A stretch of 64,000 nucleotides of DNA from Yersinia canariae (GTDB lineage: Bacteria; Pseudomonadota; Gammaproteobacteria; Enterobacterales; Enterobacteriaceae), in assembly GCF_009831415.1 (NCBI RefSeq), contig NZ_CP043727.1, positions 992,001 through 1,056,000 on the forward strand, in the 5' to 3' direction. The position numbers and the translations under genes were made by a program. Each line of letters begins with the position of its first letter. Positions within the stretch are counted from its first letter, which is position 1. The notes below the pieces were generated by a model that worked only from the letters and a program-made list of their open reading frames with translations, was not told the DNA's origin and searched no databases. This document shows positions 1-8,648 of this stretch, one piece after another.

Positions 1-1
1 A

Positions 2-217
2 CTGATTTCTGAATTAATCGATGTGATTAAGGCCTCAGCAGTGGTGTCAGTGATAGCGATTACTGATTTGATGCGGGTGGGCCAGCAATTGGCCTCGGCG
101 ACCTATCGCCCACTAGAGGTTTATGTCGCGATTGCTTTGTCTTATTTGGTGCTGACCAGCTTACTGGCACTGTTAGGTGGTTATGTTGAACGGCGTTGGC
201 ACAAGGAGAACCGATGA
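2..217 (+). CDS. Amino-acid ABC transporter permease (C-terminal part)
   Basis: This is the 3' end of an inner-membrane permease that enters the window already open. The frame reads back to base 2 with no start codon, so the GTG at 23 is internal. The readable residues (LISELIDVIKASAVVSVIAITDLMR) match the conserved cytoplasmic loop of HisM/GlnP-type polar amino-acid permeases, which contacts the ATPase, followed by one last hydrophobic segment and a basic tail. The stop overlaps the ATG of the next permease (ATGA, 214-217), so the two are translationally coupled and probably form a heterodimeric channel. The substrate is not visible; the amidase downstream suggests an N-carbamoyl or ureido amino acid (inference). 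Confidence 0.85.
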   Translation: MISELIDVIKASAVVSVIAITDLMRVGQQLASATYRPLEVYVAIALSYLVLTSLLALLGGYVERRWHKENR

Positions 218-852
218 ACGATTTCTTCCTTTATCTGCCAGACTTTGCGCGCGCATTGGGGGTCACGCTAGGGATAAGCATGAGTGCGGCGGTCATCGGG
301 GCCTTCGCCGGGTTTATCTTGCAAGCCGTATGCCGTGATAGCCGTTGGTTGTTTTGGCCGTGGCGCACTTATGTGTGGCTGATTCGCGGCACACCTTATT
401 TGGCGCAGTTGGCGGTGTTTTATTTTGGTTTACCCGCCATTGGCGTGACGTTGAGTGCTATCGAAGCCACGGTAATATCACTGGCCATTTACAGTTCTGC
501 GTATTTTAGCGAAATCTTCCGCACCGCATGGAAAAGCATTGGGCAGGGGCAATTGGAAGCCGCGCAAGTACATGATATTTCAGCCTGGAAAAGCTTTTGG
601 TACATCCAAACACCGCAAGCGTTGCGCTTCAGCCTGCCGTTGCTGGGGAACCAGTTTATTTTGACCATTAAAGAGAGTGCCGTGGCGTCGATTATCACCG
701 TGCCTGAGTTGACGATGACCACCGGGCAGATAGTCGCGAATACCTACACCTACATTGTGCCTTATACCTTGCTGATCCTCAGTTATTGGTTGCTGGCACA
801 AGGTGTCAGTGTTGGTGTGCGCTTACTCAGCCGTCAGGCCATTGAGGGATAA
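214..852 (+). CDS. Amino-acid ABC transporter permease
   Basis: A 212-residue inner-membrane permease of the His/Glu/Gln/Arg (HAAT) family with about five hydrophobic segments. The conserved coupling loop is visible as QGQLEAAQVHDISAWKSFWYIQTPQALRFSLP, followed by GNQFILTIKESAVASIITVPELT. The ATG at 214 is chosen over the upstream in-frame TTG at 196 because AAGGAGAA lies just before it and it overlaps the previous stop by the ATGA arrangement. It is followed after 4 bases by the cognate ATPase gene. The family transports amino acids or opines; specificity is set by a substrate-binding protein whose gene must lie left of the window. Confidence 0.9.
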   Translation: MNDFFLYLPDFARALGVTLGISMSAAVIGAFAGFILQAVCRDSRWLFWPWRTYVWLIRGTPYLAQLAVFYFGLPAIGVTLSAIEATVISLAIYSSAYFSEIFRTAWKSIGQGQLEAAQVHDISAWKSFWYIQTPQALRFSLPLLGNQFILTIKESAVASIITVPELTMTTGQIVANTYTYIVPYTLLILSYWLLAQGVSVGVRLLSRQAIEG

Positions 853-856
853 TATA

Positions 857-1669
857 ATGAGTAACGAACCCATTATTGAATTACGCCATCTGGGTAAATC
901 CTTTGCGGCCAATCGGGTATTGGCGGGGATTAATCTGACAGTCGACGCCGGTGAAATTGTCACCTTGATTGGCCCTTCGGGCTCAGGGAAAACCACGGCA
1001 TTGCGCTGCATGAATTTTCTCGAAGCCTATGACGAAGGTGAAGTCCTGATTAAGGGGCAATTACTGGGCTACAGCAGCACCGGGCGCGAGCGAAAACATC
1101 GCGACAGTGCGGCATTAATTGCTGAGGTACGCCGTCCACTGGCGATGGTATTTCAGCAATTTAATCTGTGGCCGCACATGACAGTGCTGGAAAATGTCTG
1201 TGCGCCGTTGATTCTGGGCAAAAAAATGCCGCGTGATGAAGCTCGCAAAAAAGCGGCGGCAGCATTGGCACAGGTCGGTATGTCGGACAAGGCGCAAGCT
1301 CGTCCGTCGCGACTCTCTGGCGGGCAACAGCAGCGGGTCGGAATTGCCAGAGCATTGGCATTGGGGCCGGAATTATTGTTGCTGGATGAACCGACATCGG
1401 CCCTTGACCCTGAACGGGTCGAAGAGGTGTTGGATGTGATTAAAGTGCTGGCAAACGGCGGCATGACGATGGTGATGGTGACACACGAAATGTCGTTTGC
1501 CGCCAAAATCTCCTCCCGCGTGGTGTTTATGGCCGACGGCTCAATTATTGAAAGTGGCTCTCCCGCCACCTTATTCCGCCAACCGCAGACTGACCGGTTG
1601 AAATCATTTCTTGCACCGTGGTTTAAACGCCCGCTGCAATTGGATGAACCGGAGGTCGGGCATGCTTGA
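857..1669 (+). CDS. Amino-acid ABC transporter ATP-binding protein
   Basis: A 270-residue cytoplasmic ATPase that powers the two preceding permeases. Walker A is GPSGSGKTT, the Q-loop region is MVFQQFNLWPHMTVLENV, the signature is LSGGQQQR, Walker B is LLLDEPTSALDP, and the switch histidine lies in VTHEMSFA. This is the normal HisP/GlnQ order and length, with a slightly extended insert before the Q loop. The ATG at 857 (MSNEPIIELRHLGKSF) is used because residues before it in the longest open frame have no family counterpart. The last 8 bases overlap the start of the amidase gene, tying transporter and enzyme into one operon. Confidence 0.92.
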   Translation: MSNEPIIELRHLGKSFAANRVLAGINLTVDAGEIVTLIGPSGSGKTTALRCMNFLEAYDEGEVLIKGQLLGYSSTGRERKHRDSAALIAEVRRPLAMVFQQFNLWPHMTVLENVCAPLILGKKMPRDEARKKAAAALAQVGMSDKAQARPSRLSGGQQQRVGIARALALGPELLLLDEPTSALDPERVEEVLDVIKVLANGGMTMVMVTHEMSFAAKISSRVVFMADGSIIESGSPATLFRQPQTDRLKSFLAPWFKRPLQLDEPEVGHA

Positions 1670-2945
1670 TGGCGCTGGTATTGAGCTAGCCGGCCATATT
1701 AGCCAGCAGCAGTTGATGGATAAATTGGCGCAATTAGCGCGATTTGGTGCACTGGAGCAGGGTGGCGTTAATCGGCAAGCCTTATCTACTGAGGAATTAG
1801 ATGCTCGCGCCTGGCTCATTGACTGGGCCTATACATTGGGTTGTGAAGTCATGACCGATGATTGCGCAAATCTGTTTATTCGCCGTGCCGGTCTTGAGGA
1901 TTTACCGCCAGTGGTGACCGGCAGTCATATTGATACTCAACCCAGCGGTGGCAATCTTGATGGTTGTTATGGCGTGATAGCCGGAATGGAATGCTTGAGA
2001 GCCTTAGCTCAGGCGGGGATCACCACGTTGCGCCCGATTGAAGTGGCGGTATGGATGAATGAAGAGGGTAGCCGCTTCTCCCCCGGCGCAATGGGGTCGA
2101 GTGCCTTTGTCCAGCCGCAGCGCTTAATAAATTACCTGAATAATCAGGATGCACAGGGTGTGACTTTGGCACAGGCTTTAGCGCGCTGTCACCAGCGTTT
2201 TCCCCACTTACCGCGTCGTGCCGCTTTGCCGATGACCGCCTTTGTTGAGCTGCATATTGAACAGGGGCCGGTGCTGGAACAAGCCAATAAGCCGTTGGCA
2301 CTGGTGCAAGGCATTCAGGGCGTGCGCTGGTATCAGGTGACTTGTTTAGGGCAATCAGCCCATGCTGGCACCACGCCTATGGCGGATCGCAAAGATGCTA
2401 TGTCATTGGCACGCCAAACAGCACAACAGCTGGAAAAACAGGCGGAAACTCTGCCCGCTGACCAATTAAGGCTGACTTTTGGCCGCTGGGATATCGAGCC
2501 GAATGCCATCAATACGATTGCCAGTCGAGCGACGTTCACTCTCGATTTTCGTCACGAAAATCCTGCGGTCTTAGCGCAGTTTGATGACTGGATGCAGCAA
2601 ATCTCTGCTGAAAACGTGATTGTCGAATGCATATTCAGTCACTCGCCAGTGGCGTTCAATACTCAACTGTTAGCACAGCAATATGCTTGTACGCAGGCGT
2701 TGCAGATAGAAACCGCGACCCTGACATCCGGTGCATTCCACGATGCAATGCATCTGGCCAGTCATTGCCCGACCAGTATGTTTTTCGTCCCCAGCCATAA
2801 CGGCATCAGCCATAACCCGGCTGAATATACAGACCCTCAGTATCTGTACATTGGCGCAAAGGCATTAGCCTGTTGCCTGACAGAACTAGCAAATCAACCC
2901 ATAGGAGTTACCCATGAGCACCCACACTTATCCTGCTTGCTGTGA
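1662..2945 (+). CDS. Hydantoinase/carbamoylase-family amidase (M20-like zinc hydrolase)
   Basis: A 427-residue cytoplasmic metal-dependent amidase of the family that holds N-carbamoyl-L-amino-acid hydrolase, beta-ureidopropionase and allantoate amidohydrolase (AllC). Metal-site motifs are visible in order: GSHIDTQPSGGNLDG (His and Asp), NEEGSRF (adjacent Glu pair), ELHIEQGPVLE (His) and SGAFHDAMHLA (last His). The dimerisation lid carries the family's SAHAGTTPMADRKDA. The ATG at 1662 has GGAGG about 6 bases upstream and overlaps the ATPase stop by 8 bases. The family releases ammonia and CO2 from ureido compounds. Which ureido substrate is used cannot be read from sequence; coupling to a polar amino-acid transporter favours an imported N-carbamoyl amino acid or similar. 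Confidence 0.85.
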   Translation: MLDGAGIELAGHISQQQLMDKLAQLARFGALEQGGVNRQALSTEELDARAWLIDWAYTLGCEVMTDDCANLFIRRAGLEDLPPVVTGSHIDTQPSGGNLDGCYGVIAGMECLRALAQAGITTLRPIEVAVWMNEEGSRFSPGAMGSSAFVQPQRLINYLNNQDAQGVTLAQALARCHQRFPHLPRRAALPMTAFVELHIEQGPVLEQANKPLALVQGIQGVRWYQVTCLGQSAHAGTTPMADRKDAMSLARQTAQQLEKQAETLPADQLRLTFGRWDIEPNAINTIASRATFTLDFRHENPAVLAQFDDWMQQISAENVIVECIFSHSPVAFNTQLLAQQYACTQALQIETATLTSGAFHDAMHLASHCPTSMFFVPSHNGISHNPAEYTDPQYLYIGAKALACCLTELANQPIGVTHEHPHLSCLL

Positions 2946-3612
2946 AAAAGACAACGGTAGCGCGCTGGGCACTAATGCCACGTTATCCTCTCCCATTTCT
3001 GCTGACGGGACGCCAGTTATCGGCGAAGTATATACCGTTCCTGCCCGCTGTGGTCGGGCGGTACGCTTAAGCAAAGGGCAAGTTATCCGCATTATTAACA
3101 CCCCTGGGAGTCAGGTGTGTGATACATGGCTATTCAATAGTGCCGATCTGAGTGAGTTCTCATCAATGGAACATACTCGTGCATTTATTGATAAAATTAT
3201 TCCTCGGCCTGGGGATGCATTGGTCACTAATCAGCGCCGTACTATCGGGACACTGCTGACGGATACATCACCGGGCGTGCATGACACCCTGATTGCGGCC
3301 TGTGACCTTTATCGCTATAGCAATATGGGGATCACTGAATACCACGACAGTTGTGCTGATAATATGCGCTTGGCGTTGAATGCCATTGGGCTGCGCGCGC
3401 GTGAGGTGCCACAGCCCTTGAACCTGTGGATGAATACGCCAGTTAATTCGGATTACACTATTTCCTGGTTACCGACGGTGAGCAAAGCGGGCGATTATGT
3501 CGAGATCCGAGCCGAGCTGGATTGCATTGTTGTGATGTCAGCTTGCCCGCAAGACATTGTGCCCATCAATGGCTGTAATCCGCAGGATGTGCATTTTAGT
3601 GTTGCGGAGTAA
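2914..3612 (+). CDS. DUF1989 (urea carboxylase-associated) family protein
   Basis: A 232-residue soluble protein of the DUF1989 family. Recognisable landmarks are GSQVCDTWLFN, MEHTRAF, RPGDALVTNQRRTIGTLLTDTSPGVHDTL and CDLYRYSNMGITEYHDSCADNM, where the spaced Cys and His residues look like a metal or catalytic site. The first 32 bases overlap the amidase gene and AGGAG precedes the ATG, so it belongs to the same operon. From published work as I recall it, paired DUF1989 subunits act as carboxyguanidine deiminase (CgdAB) next to guanidine carboxylase. Here there is only one copy and no carboxylase. A deiminase or ureido-processing partner of the amidase is therefore possible but unproven. Confidence 0.8.
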   Translation: MSTHTYPACCEKDNGSALGTNATLSSPISADGTPVIGEVYTVPARCGRAVRLSKGQVIRIINTPGSQVCDTWLFNSADLSEFSSMEHTRAFIDKIIPRPGDALVTNQRRTIGTLLTDTSPGVHDTLIAACDLYRYSNMGITEYHDSCADNMRLALNAIGLRAREVPQPLNLWMNTPVNSDYTISWLPTVSKAGDYVEIRAELDCIVVMSACPQDIVPINGCNPQDVHFSVAE

Positions 3613-3655
3613 TCATCCTTTTTATCTATATGGGAAATACCTATATAGAAAAGTG

Positions 3656-3680
3656 CCCGGCAGGGATATGCCGGGTGTTT
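3656..3680 (+). terminator. Probable terminator of the amidase/DUF1989 operon
   Basis: A perfect 7-base stem, CCCGGCA (3656-3662) and TGCCGGG (3669-3675), with a 6-base loop and a short GTTT tail, lying 44 bases after the DUF1989 stop. The U tract is weak, so termination may be partial and some transcription may run into the regulator gene. Confidence 0.55.
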
Positions 3681-3709
3681 GACTCTCTTTGAGCAGTAGA
3701 TATCAACTT

Positions 3710-4300
3710 ATGAAAAAAAACGGCGATAACGGCGGTTTTGTTTTATCTGATTTAGGGATGCGTTTACGTCATGCTCGTTTAGCGCAGGACATCACGCTAA
3801 AGCAGCTTGCACTTAAGGTGGGGTGCTCAGAGAGTTTATTATCGAAACTGGAAAATGAGGTGGCTTCTCCCTCTTTGGCCATGCTGCACCGGCTGGCCAG
3901 TGCTCTGGAAACCAATATTTCTGATTTGATGGCAGAAAGCTGGGTGGCGGATTCACCAGTATTGAAGCCAGAACAACGTGTTCGTAAACGATTTGTCCAT
4001 CGTAACAAGAAAGGCGGTATTGCACTGGAAAACCTGACTCATCATCATAAAGGGGGGTTATTGCAGGGAAATATTCATATCATTGAGCCCGGTGTCGCCA
4101 GTGACGGGCAGATAGAGCATCATGGCGAGGAGATGGGTTATGTGCTGGAAGGGGAAATTGCACTCTTTTTAGGTGAAGAGACTTACACCCTTGCTGTTGG
4201 CGATTCCTTTTATTTCCCCAGCAATGTGCCTCACGGTTATCGCAATATTGGTGAGTCAGTTGCAAAAGTGTTGTGGGTGAATACGCCAGTAACTTTCTAA
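3710..4300 (+). CDS. XRE-family transcriptional regulator with C-terminal cupin domain
   Basis: A 196-residue repressor-type protein. Residues about 15-70 form an XRE helix-turn-helix (LRHARLAQDITLKQLALKVGCSESLLSKLENEVASPSLAMLHRLASAL). Residues about 110-196 form a small-molecule-binding cupin (EEMGYVLEGEIALFLGEETYTLAVGDSFYFPSNVPHGYRNIGE), with the usual E/H metal-binding pattern. The ATG at 3710 is used in place of the upstream TTG at 3689, which has no ribosome-binding site. Regulators of this build (PuuR-like) commonly control nearby nitrogen-compound catabolic operons and sense the substrate through the cupin. It follows the transporter-amidase-DUF1989 operon on the same strand, so it is the likely local regulator. 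Confidence 0.88.
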   Translation: MKKNGDNGGFVLSDLGMRLRHARLAQDITLKQLALKVGCSESLLSKLENEVASPSLAMLHRLASALETNISDLMAESWVADSPVLKPEQRVRKRFVHRNKKGGIALENLTHHHKGGLLQGNIHIIEPGVASDGQIEHHGEEMGYVLEGEIALFLGEETYTLAVGDSFYFPSNVPHGYRNIGESVAKVLWVNTPVTF

Positions 4301-4420
4301 TCTCGTTATCTTTCAAATTGCGGATGTGGCGGTCACACGGGTGATTAGACCGACCCGATCCCCATGATTATTCTGGGATTACTGTCACTGATTTTTGGGG
4401 CGTTGATTCTGATAACATCA

Positions 4421-4460
4421 ATAAAAAACCGCCAGCGAAATGATTATCCACTGGCGGTTT
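4421..4460 (-). terminator. Rho-independent terminator of the EF-G gene
   Basis: Read on the minus strand, a 7-base stem CCGCCAG/CTGGCGG (arms 4451-4457 and 4429-4435) is followed by a run of six Ts. It lies about 30 bases beyond the EF-G stop and is a canonical intrinsic terminator. Confidence 0.85.
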
Positions 4461-4488
4461 GGTGTGTGACTCAACTTGGCGTATTGAG

Positions 4489-6597
4489 TTAGGCTTTCGT
4501 GCCTCGCGCGGCAATAATGGCATCAGCAACATTACGCGGTGCTTCTGCATAATGTTTGAATTCCATCGTATAAGTTGCACGGCCCTGTGACATAGAGCGT
4601 AATGTCGTGGAGTAACCAAACATTTCAGATAACGGCACTTCCGCACGAATTATTTTCCCGCCACCGACCATTTCTTCCATTCCTTGCACCAAGCCACGGC
4701 GAGAGGAAAGGTCACCCATCACGTTACCGGCGTACTCTTCAGGAGTTTCCACCTCGACACTCATTACAGGCTCCAGAATTACCGGAGAAGCGCGTTTGGC
4801 AGCTTCTTTGAAACCAAAGATGGCGGCCATTTTAAACGCCAGTTCTGATGAATCCACTTCGTGATAGGAGCCGAATGTCAGGGTCACTTTCACATCCACT
4901 ACCGGATAACCGGCCAGAACCCCAGTATTGGTCGCCTCAAGCACCCCTTTCTCGACTGCTCCGATAAACTCACGAGGCACCACGCCGCCTTTAGTCGCAT
5001 CGACAAAGGCAATGCCGCTACCCGGTTCCTGTGGTTCGAGGGTAAAGACCACATGGCCATATTGCCCTTTACCGCCCGACTGACGAACAAATTTGCCGTC
5101 AACATCTGTCACGGTTTTACGCACTGTTTCGCGGTAAGTCACCTGCGGTTTACCGATGTTGGCTTCCACACCGAACTCACGTTTCATGCGGTCGACGATG
5201 ATTTCCAGATGCAATTCACCCATGCCGGAAATAATAGTCTGGCCGGACTCTTCGTCAGTACGGATACGAAACGACGGGTCTTCAGATGCCAGTCTTTGCA
5301 GTGCGATCCCCATTTTCTCCTGATCAGCTTTAGTCTTCGGTTCAATCGCTTGCGAAATGACCGGCTCAGGGAACTCCATGCGCACCAGAGTAATCACTGC
5401 ATCCGGGTCACACAGCGTTTCTCCGGTGGTAACATCCTTCAAACCAACACACGCGGCGATATCACCGGCACGGATTTCATCTACTTCAATCCGGTTATTA
5501 GCGTGCATCTGAACGATACGGCCAATACGCTCTTTTTTGCCCCGAATCGGGTTATAAACACTGTCGCCTTTGGTCAGCACCCCAGAGTAAACACGCACGA
5601 AAGTTAGCTGCCCGACATACGGATCGGTCATCAGTTTGAACGCCAGCGCCGAGAATTTTTCATTATCATCGGCTTTACGGCTCACTTCGTTGCCATCTTC
5701 ATCTGTACCACTGACGGGCGGAATATCAACTGGCGATGGCATCAATTCAACCACCGCATCCAGCATGCGCTGCACGCCTTTGTTCTTAAAGGCACTGCCG
5801 CACATCATTGGCTGAATTTCGCCGGCAATGGTCCGAATTCGCAGACCTTGGGTGATTTCATCCACTGTCAGGTCACCGGTTTCCAGATATTCTGTCATCA
5901 GCGCTTCAGAAGCTTCAGCCGCTTCGGAGACCATTTTCTCGCGCCATTCATTGGCGGTTGCCAATAAGTTTTCCGGAATTGGCTCGTAACTAAAAGTCAT
6001 GCCCTGAGAAGCTTCATCCCAAATAATGGCGCGCATAAGCCGCAAATCGACCACGCCGGTGAAGTGCTCTTCACTGCCGATCGGAATAACAATAGGCACT
6101 GGATTGGCTTTCAGACGATCAATCATCATCTGGCGTACACGGAAAAAGTCAGCGCCGGGGCGATCCATTTTGTTGACGAATGCTAAACGCGGAACGCGGT
6201 ATTTATTAGCTTGACGCCAGACAGTTTCGGATTGCGGCTGCACACCACCTACCGCGTCATACACCATGACAGCGCCGTCGAGTACCCGCATGGACCGCTC
6301 CACTTCTATCGTGAAATCTACGTGCCCAGGGGTGTCGATAATGTTGATGCGGTGCTCGGGTAAGGTTCTGTCCATACCTTTCCAAAAGCAGGTCACGGCA
6401 GCCGATGTAATGGTAATGCCACGTTCCTGCTCCTGTGCCATCCAGTCAGTAGTCGCGCCGCCATCATGCACTTCACCCAGCTTATGACTGACGCCGGTGT
6501 AGAACAAAATACGCTCGGTAGTGGTCGTTTTACCGGCGTCGATGTGGGCTGAGATACCAATGTTGCGATAGCGCTCGATAGGAGTTTTACGTGCCAT
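4489..6597 (-). CDS. fusA: Elongation factor G, free-standing copy
   Basis: A 702-residue translational GTPase with full EF-G length. G1 is [10 protein letters not shown]3 is DTPGHVDF and G4 is NKMD, all intact. Domain II and the C-terminal domains IV-V are present, with [12 protein letters not shown] in domain IV and [22 protein letters not shown] near the end. EF-G drives tRNA-mRNA translocation and, with RRF, ribosome recycling. The start [16 protein letters not shown] has AAGGA upstream. Unlike the usual rpsL-rpsG-fusA-tuf operon, this gene stands alone with its own terminator, and the sequence differs from the E. coli protein at many positions (for example GGATTDW for GAATMDW). It is therefore probably a second copy; the canonical one would lie outside the window. 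Confidence 0.9.
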   Translation of the reverse strand: MARKTPIERYRNIGISAHIDAGKTTTTERILFYTGVSHKLGEVHDGGATTDWMAQEQERGITITSAAVTCFWKGMDRTLPEHRINIIDTPGHVDFTIEVERSMRVLDGAVMVYDAVGGVQPQSETVWRQANKYRVPRLAFVNKMDRPGADFFRVRQMMIDRLKANPVPIVIPIGSEEHFTGVVDLRLMRAIIWDEASQGMTFSYEPIPENLLATANEWREKMVSEAAEASEALMTEYLETGDLTVDEITQGLRIRTIAGEIQPMMCGSAFKNKGVQRMLDAVVELMPSPVDIPPVSGTDEDGNEVSRKADDNEKFSALAFKLMTDPYVGQLTFVRVYSGVLTKGDSVYNPIRGKKERIGRIVQMHANNRIEVDEIRAGDIAACVGLKDVTTGETLCDPDAVITLVRMEFPEPVISQAIEPKTKADQEKMGIALQRLASEDPSFRIRTDEESGQTIISGMGELHLEIIVDRMKREFGVEANIGKPQVTYRETVRKTVTDVDGKFVRQSGGKGQYGHVVFTLEPQEPGSGIAFVDATKGGVVPREFIGAVEKGVLEATNTGVLAGYPVVDVKVTLTFGSYHEVDSSELAFKMAAIFGFKEAAKRASPVILEPVMSVEVETPEEYAGNVMGDLSSRRGLVQGMEEMVGGGKIIRAEVPLSEMFGYSTTLRSMSQGRATYTMEFKHYAEAPRNVADAIIAARGTKA

Positions 6598-6717
6598 ATT
6601 AAGTCCTTAGTGATGATGGCAATTTCGGGGCGGGCGGTTTGATGCTCTGCCGGGAAGTTGTTGGTTTAAGTTGTGCATTAGTGTTGATCAACAGATGATC
6701 GCAATCAGTATAGTCCT

Positions 6718-6741
6718 ATTGTACGAATATACACGTACAAT
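6718..6741. promoter_or_regulatory. 24-base inverted repeat, candidate operator
   Basis: ATTGTACG (6718-6725) and CGTACAAT (6734-6741) are perfect 8-base arms around an 8-base A/T-rich spacer. The site lies 121 bases upstream of the EF-G start codon, in the divergent region shared with the ArsR-type gene. Its symmetry and size fit a dimeric regulator. Nothing else in the window shows this exact motif. Which protein binds is unknown. Confidence 0.55.
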
Positions 6742-6841
6742 TTAATTATTTGTTCTGAAACTGTGCAATAATAGAGGTGGGTAATGATTGAGGGGGCTTT
6801 CATCATTACACTAGAATTATTAGTAGGGCCAAAATGGAGTA

Positions 6842-6884
6842 TAGGCTATATTGCCGCCCGCCTAAGGTGGCTCGATATAGCCTA
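6842..6884 (+). promoter_or_regulatory. Long stem-loop upstream of the ArsR-type gene
   Basis: Outer arms TAGGCTATAT (6842-6851) and ATATAGCCTA (6875-6884) match over 10 bases. Inside them GCCGCC (6853-6858) pairs with GGTGGC (6866-6871) with one G-U pair and a 7-base loop. The result is a near-continuous 16-pair hairpin ending 57 bases before the ATG of the regulator. It could be an RNA leader structure or a DNA operator. No poly-T follows, so it is not an obvious terminator. The rest of 6598-6941 holds only the palindrome at 6718 and AT-rich promoter-like sequence. Confidence 0.5.
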
Positions 6885-6941
6885 ACCCGGCAGTTTGGTG
6901 GGGAATTTACCCGTTAGCTGTCACATATTAATAGGAACACT

Positions 6942-7289
6942 ATGATTGCAAATCACCCTGAGCGTGAGCAGATCCGTTTGGAAAATGTGCTGACGGCTTT
7001 AGGTAATCCACTACGACTGGCTGTGGTGCGTAGGTTGGCGGCAGGGGGCGAACATGCTTGTGGCACTCTGGTGCAGGGGCTGTCTAAATCGACGTTAACC
7101 CACCATTGGCGCGTGCTGCGCGAAAGTGGCGTTATCTGGCAACGGCCCTGTGGACGTGAGAGTTTGTTATCACTGCGGCGCGATGATATTGATGCCCGTT
7201 TCCCCGGTTTGTTGGATGTGCTGCTCAATGCGGTGGCCAATGATGCAACCACCGATGAGTCGACGGCAAAACATTTGCCAGAGGAATGA
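6942..7289 (+). CDS. ArsR-type winged-helix regulator
   Basis: A 115-residue DNA-binding protein with an N-terminal ArsR-like winged helix (LTALGNPLRLAVVRRLAAGG, then LVQGLSKSTLTHHWRVLRESGVIWQRPCGRESLLSLRRDDIDARFPG). The metal-binding ELCVCDL motif of arsenic and cadmium sensors is absent; only two isolated cysteines are present, so metal sensing is not supported. The ATG at 6942 has AGGAAC upstream. It is divergent from the EF-G gene and convergent with the sorbose operon end. What it controls is unknown; the palindromes at 6718 and 6842 are natural candidates. Confidence 0.8.
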   Translation: MIANHPEREQIRLENVLTALGNPLRLAVVRRLAAGGEHACGTLVQGLSKSTLTHHWRVLRESGVIWQRPCGRESLLSLRRDDIDARFPGLLDVLLNAVANDATTDESTAKHLPEE

Positions 7290-7327
7290 GTCGTGGGCGG
7301 TGGTGTATTACCGCCCTTGCTTAAAAA

Positions 7328-8578
7328 CTAAATCTCTTGGGCCTGCGCCAAAACAAAGTCTTCCGCTTCTTTTGACCACAATCCATCTGTTTTACGCAAA
7401 ATAATCTGTAGTTCTTGTAATAATGGCGAATCTTGATCAGTACTCATCAGTTCACTTAATGACGTCAGTGGCATGTTTTTGCCGGTATAAACCAACTTCT
7501 TACCACCAATAATTTGCGGTAAGTTCAATGTGGTTTCCGCCGCATCATTTAGCCCCAGAATATGAGAGACCACTTTCCCGGCATTAACCTTCTTCGCTTC
7601 AATTAACTTCACTGCTTCCCGCATGTCGTCGGTATTGCCCCCAGAGGTGCCGACATAATGGGTAAAGGAATAATGGATATCGTAGAAATTAACCGACGCC
7701 ATAAAATTCTTATCCTGCGGGCCAGCAAAGAAGTTAAAGCAACCATCTGGTGCCAATAAGCTAGATGCCAATGTGACTAATTCAGCTGAAGGCACGAAAA
7801 CAAATATATCGTCATAGCCTTTACCATCCGTCAGGGCCATTAAACGTTCAAACTGGTCATCAGTTTGTTTAGTATTAAGGTAATGCACCTGAGTCTGTGA
7901 CTCGCTTGGATACAAGCGGGCGGCATAGTCCAGTTTTTGCTGATGGCGGTCTGTAATGACCAATAATTGCGGATTAACCGGCCCGTGCAAAGCATAATCA
8001 ATGGCTAATAATCCCATTGGGCCGGTGCCGCCAAGAATCAACACATTACCGCCCGGTTTGATACCCATTTTATGTTGATAAGTACCGGGAACCAGATGGT
8101 AATTGGCATTAAATGCGCCGATAACGCAAGAAAGTGGCTCTACCAGTGAACCTTCAAAATAACTTTCACCTCCATACGGCAGTAAACAGTCTTGTTCCAT
8201 GACTTCGTTGGGAATAATCACATGGGTAGCTTCACCCCCCACATAAGGGAATGAATATCCGGGGCAATCTGGGCGGTCGGGTAATTGCAGATTAGCCTGA
8301 ATGACATAACGGCTACCGGGTTTAAATTTATGTTGCCATTTTTTACCGACTTGAAGAATATCGCCGCAAAATTCATGGCCAATAATAATCGGATTTTCCG
8401 CCACATTATCTGGCACTTTTTTATGGTCAGCACCCAAATTAGCTTCTTTCCACGAAGAGAGACAAATACTGTCGGTCACAACCGTTGCCAAAATCTCATC
8501 ATCTCCCATTTCCGGTAAATTAAAGCTTTCCAGCCGCAGGTCATTTTTGCCATACAAACGCAGTGCTTTAGTTTTCAT
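7328..8578 (-). CDS. sorE: L-sorbose 1-phosphate reductase
   Basis: A 416-residue cytoplasmic medium-chain dehydrogenase that reduces L-sorbose 1-phosphate to D-glucitol 6-phosphate. Visible are the GHEFCG zinc-site motif, the Rossmann motif GGTGPMG and the catalytic-zinc-dehydrogenase pattern around residues 35-70. The ATG at 8578 (MKTKALRLYGKN) is preceded by AGGTGG. A longer reading from TTG at 8593 is less likely. It is the last gene of the operon, in the same position as in the classic Klebsiella sorCDFBAME operon, and its product is the substrate of SorD. Assignment rests on sequence family and the complete gene order. Confidence 0.9.
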   Translation of the reverse strand: MKTKALRLYGKNDLRLESFNLPEMGDDEILATVVTDSICLSSWKEANLGADHKKVPDNVAENPIIIGHEFCGDILQVGKKWQHKFKPGSRYVIQANLQLPDRPDCPGYSFPYVGGEATHVIIPNEVMEQDCLLPYGGESYFEGSLVEPLSCVIGAFNANYHLVPGTYQHKMGIKPGGNVLILGGTGPMGLLAIDYALHGPVNPQLLVITDRHQQKLDYAARLYPSESQTQVHYLNTKQTDDQFERLMALTDGKGYDDIFVFVPSAELVTLASSLLAPDGCFNFFAGPQDKNFMASVNFYDIHYSFTHYVGTSGGNTDDMREAVKLIEAKKVNAGKVVSHILGLNDAAETTLNLPQIIGGKKLVYTGKNMPLTSLSELMSTDQDSPLLQELQIILRKTDGLWSKEAEDFVLAQAQEI

Positions 8579-8648
8579 TTGGAACCACCTCAATTATTTT
8601 TTAAATATAAAAACAGCAGGTCGAATAAAAAAACTCCCCGGCATTAAA

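Noticed and set aside
1662..2945. Definite allantoate amidohydrolase (AllC)
   Set aside because: The family is the same, but no allantoin pathway genes accompany it, so the specific name is not justified.
4861..5607. 248-codon plus-strand open frame opposite the EF-G gene
   Set aside because: It lies wholly antisense to conserved EF-G codons and shows no domain-like features; it is a shadow frame.
6942..7289. Arsenic-responsive ArsR
   Set aside because: The ELCVCDL metal motif is missing and no arsenic resistance genes are nearby.
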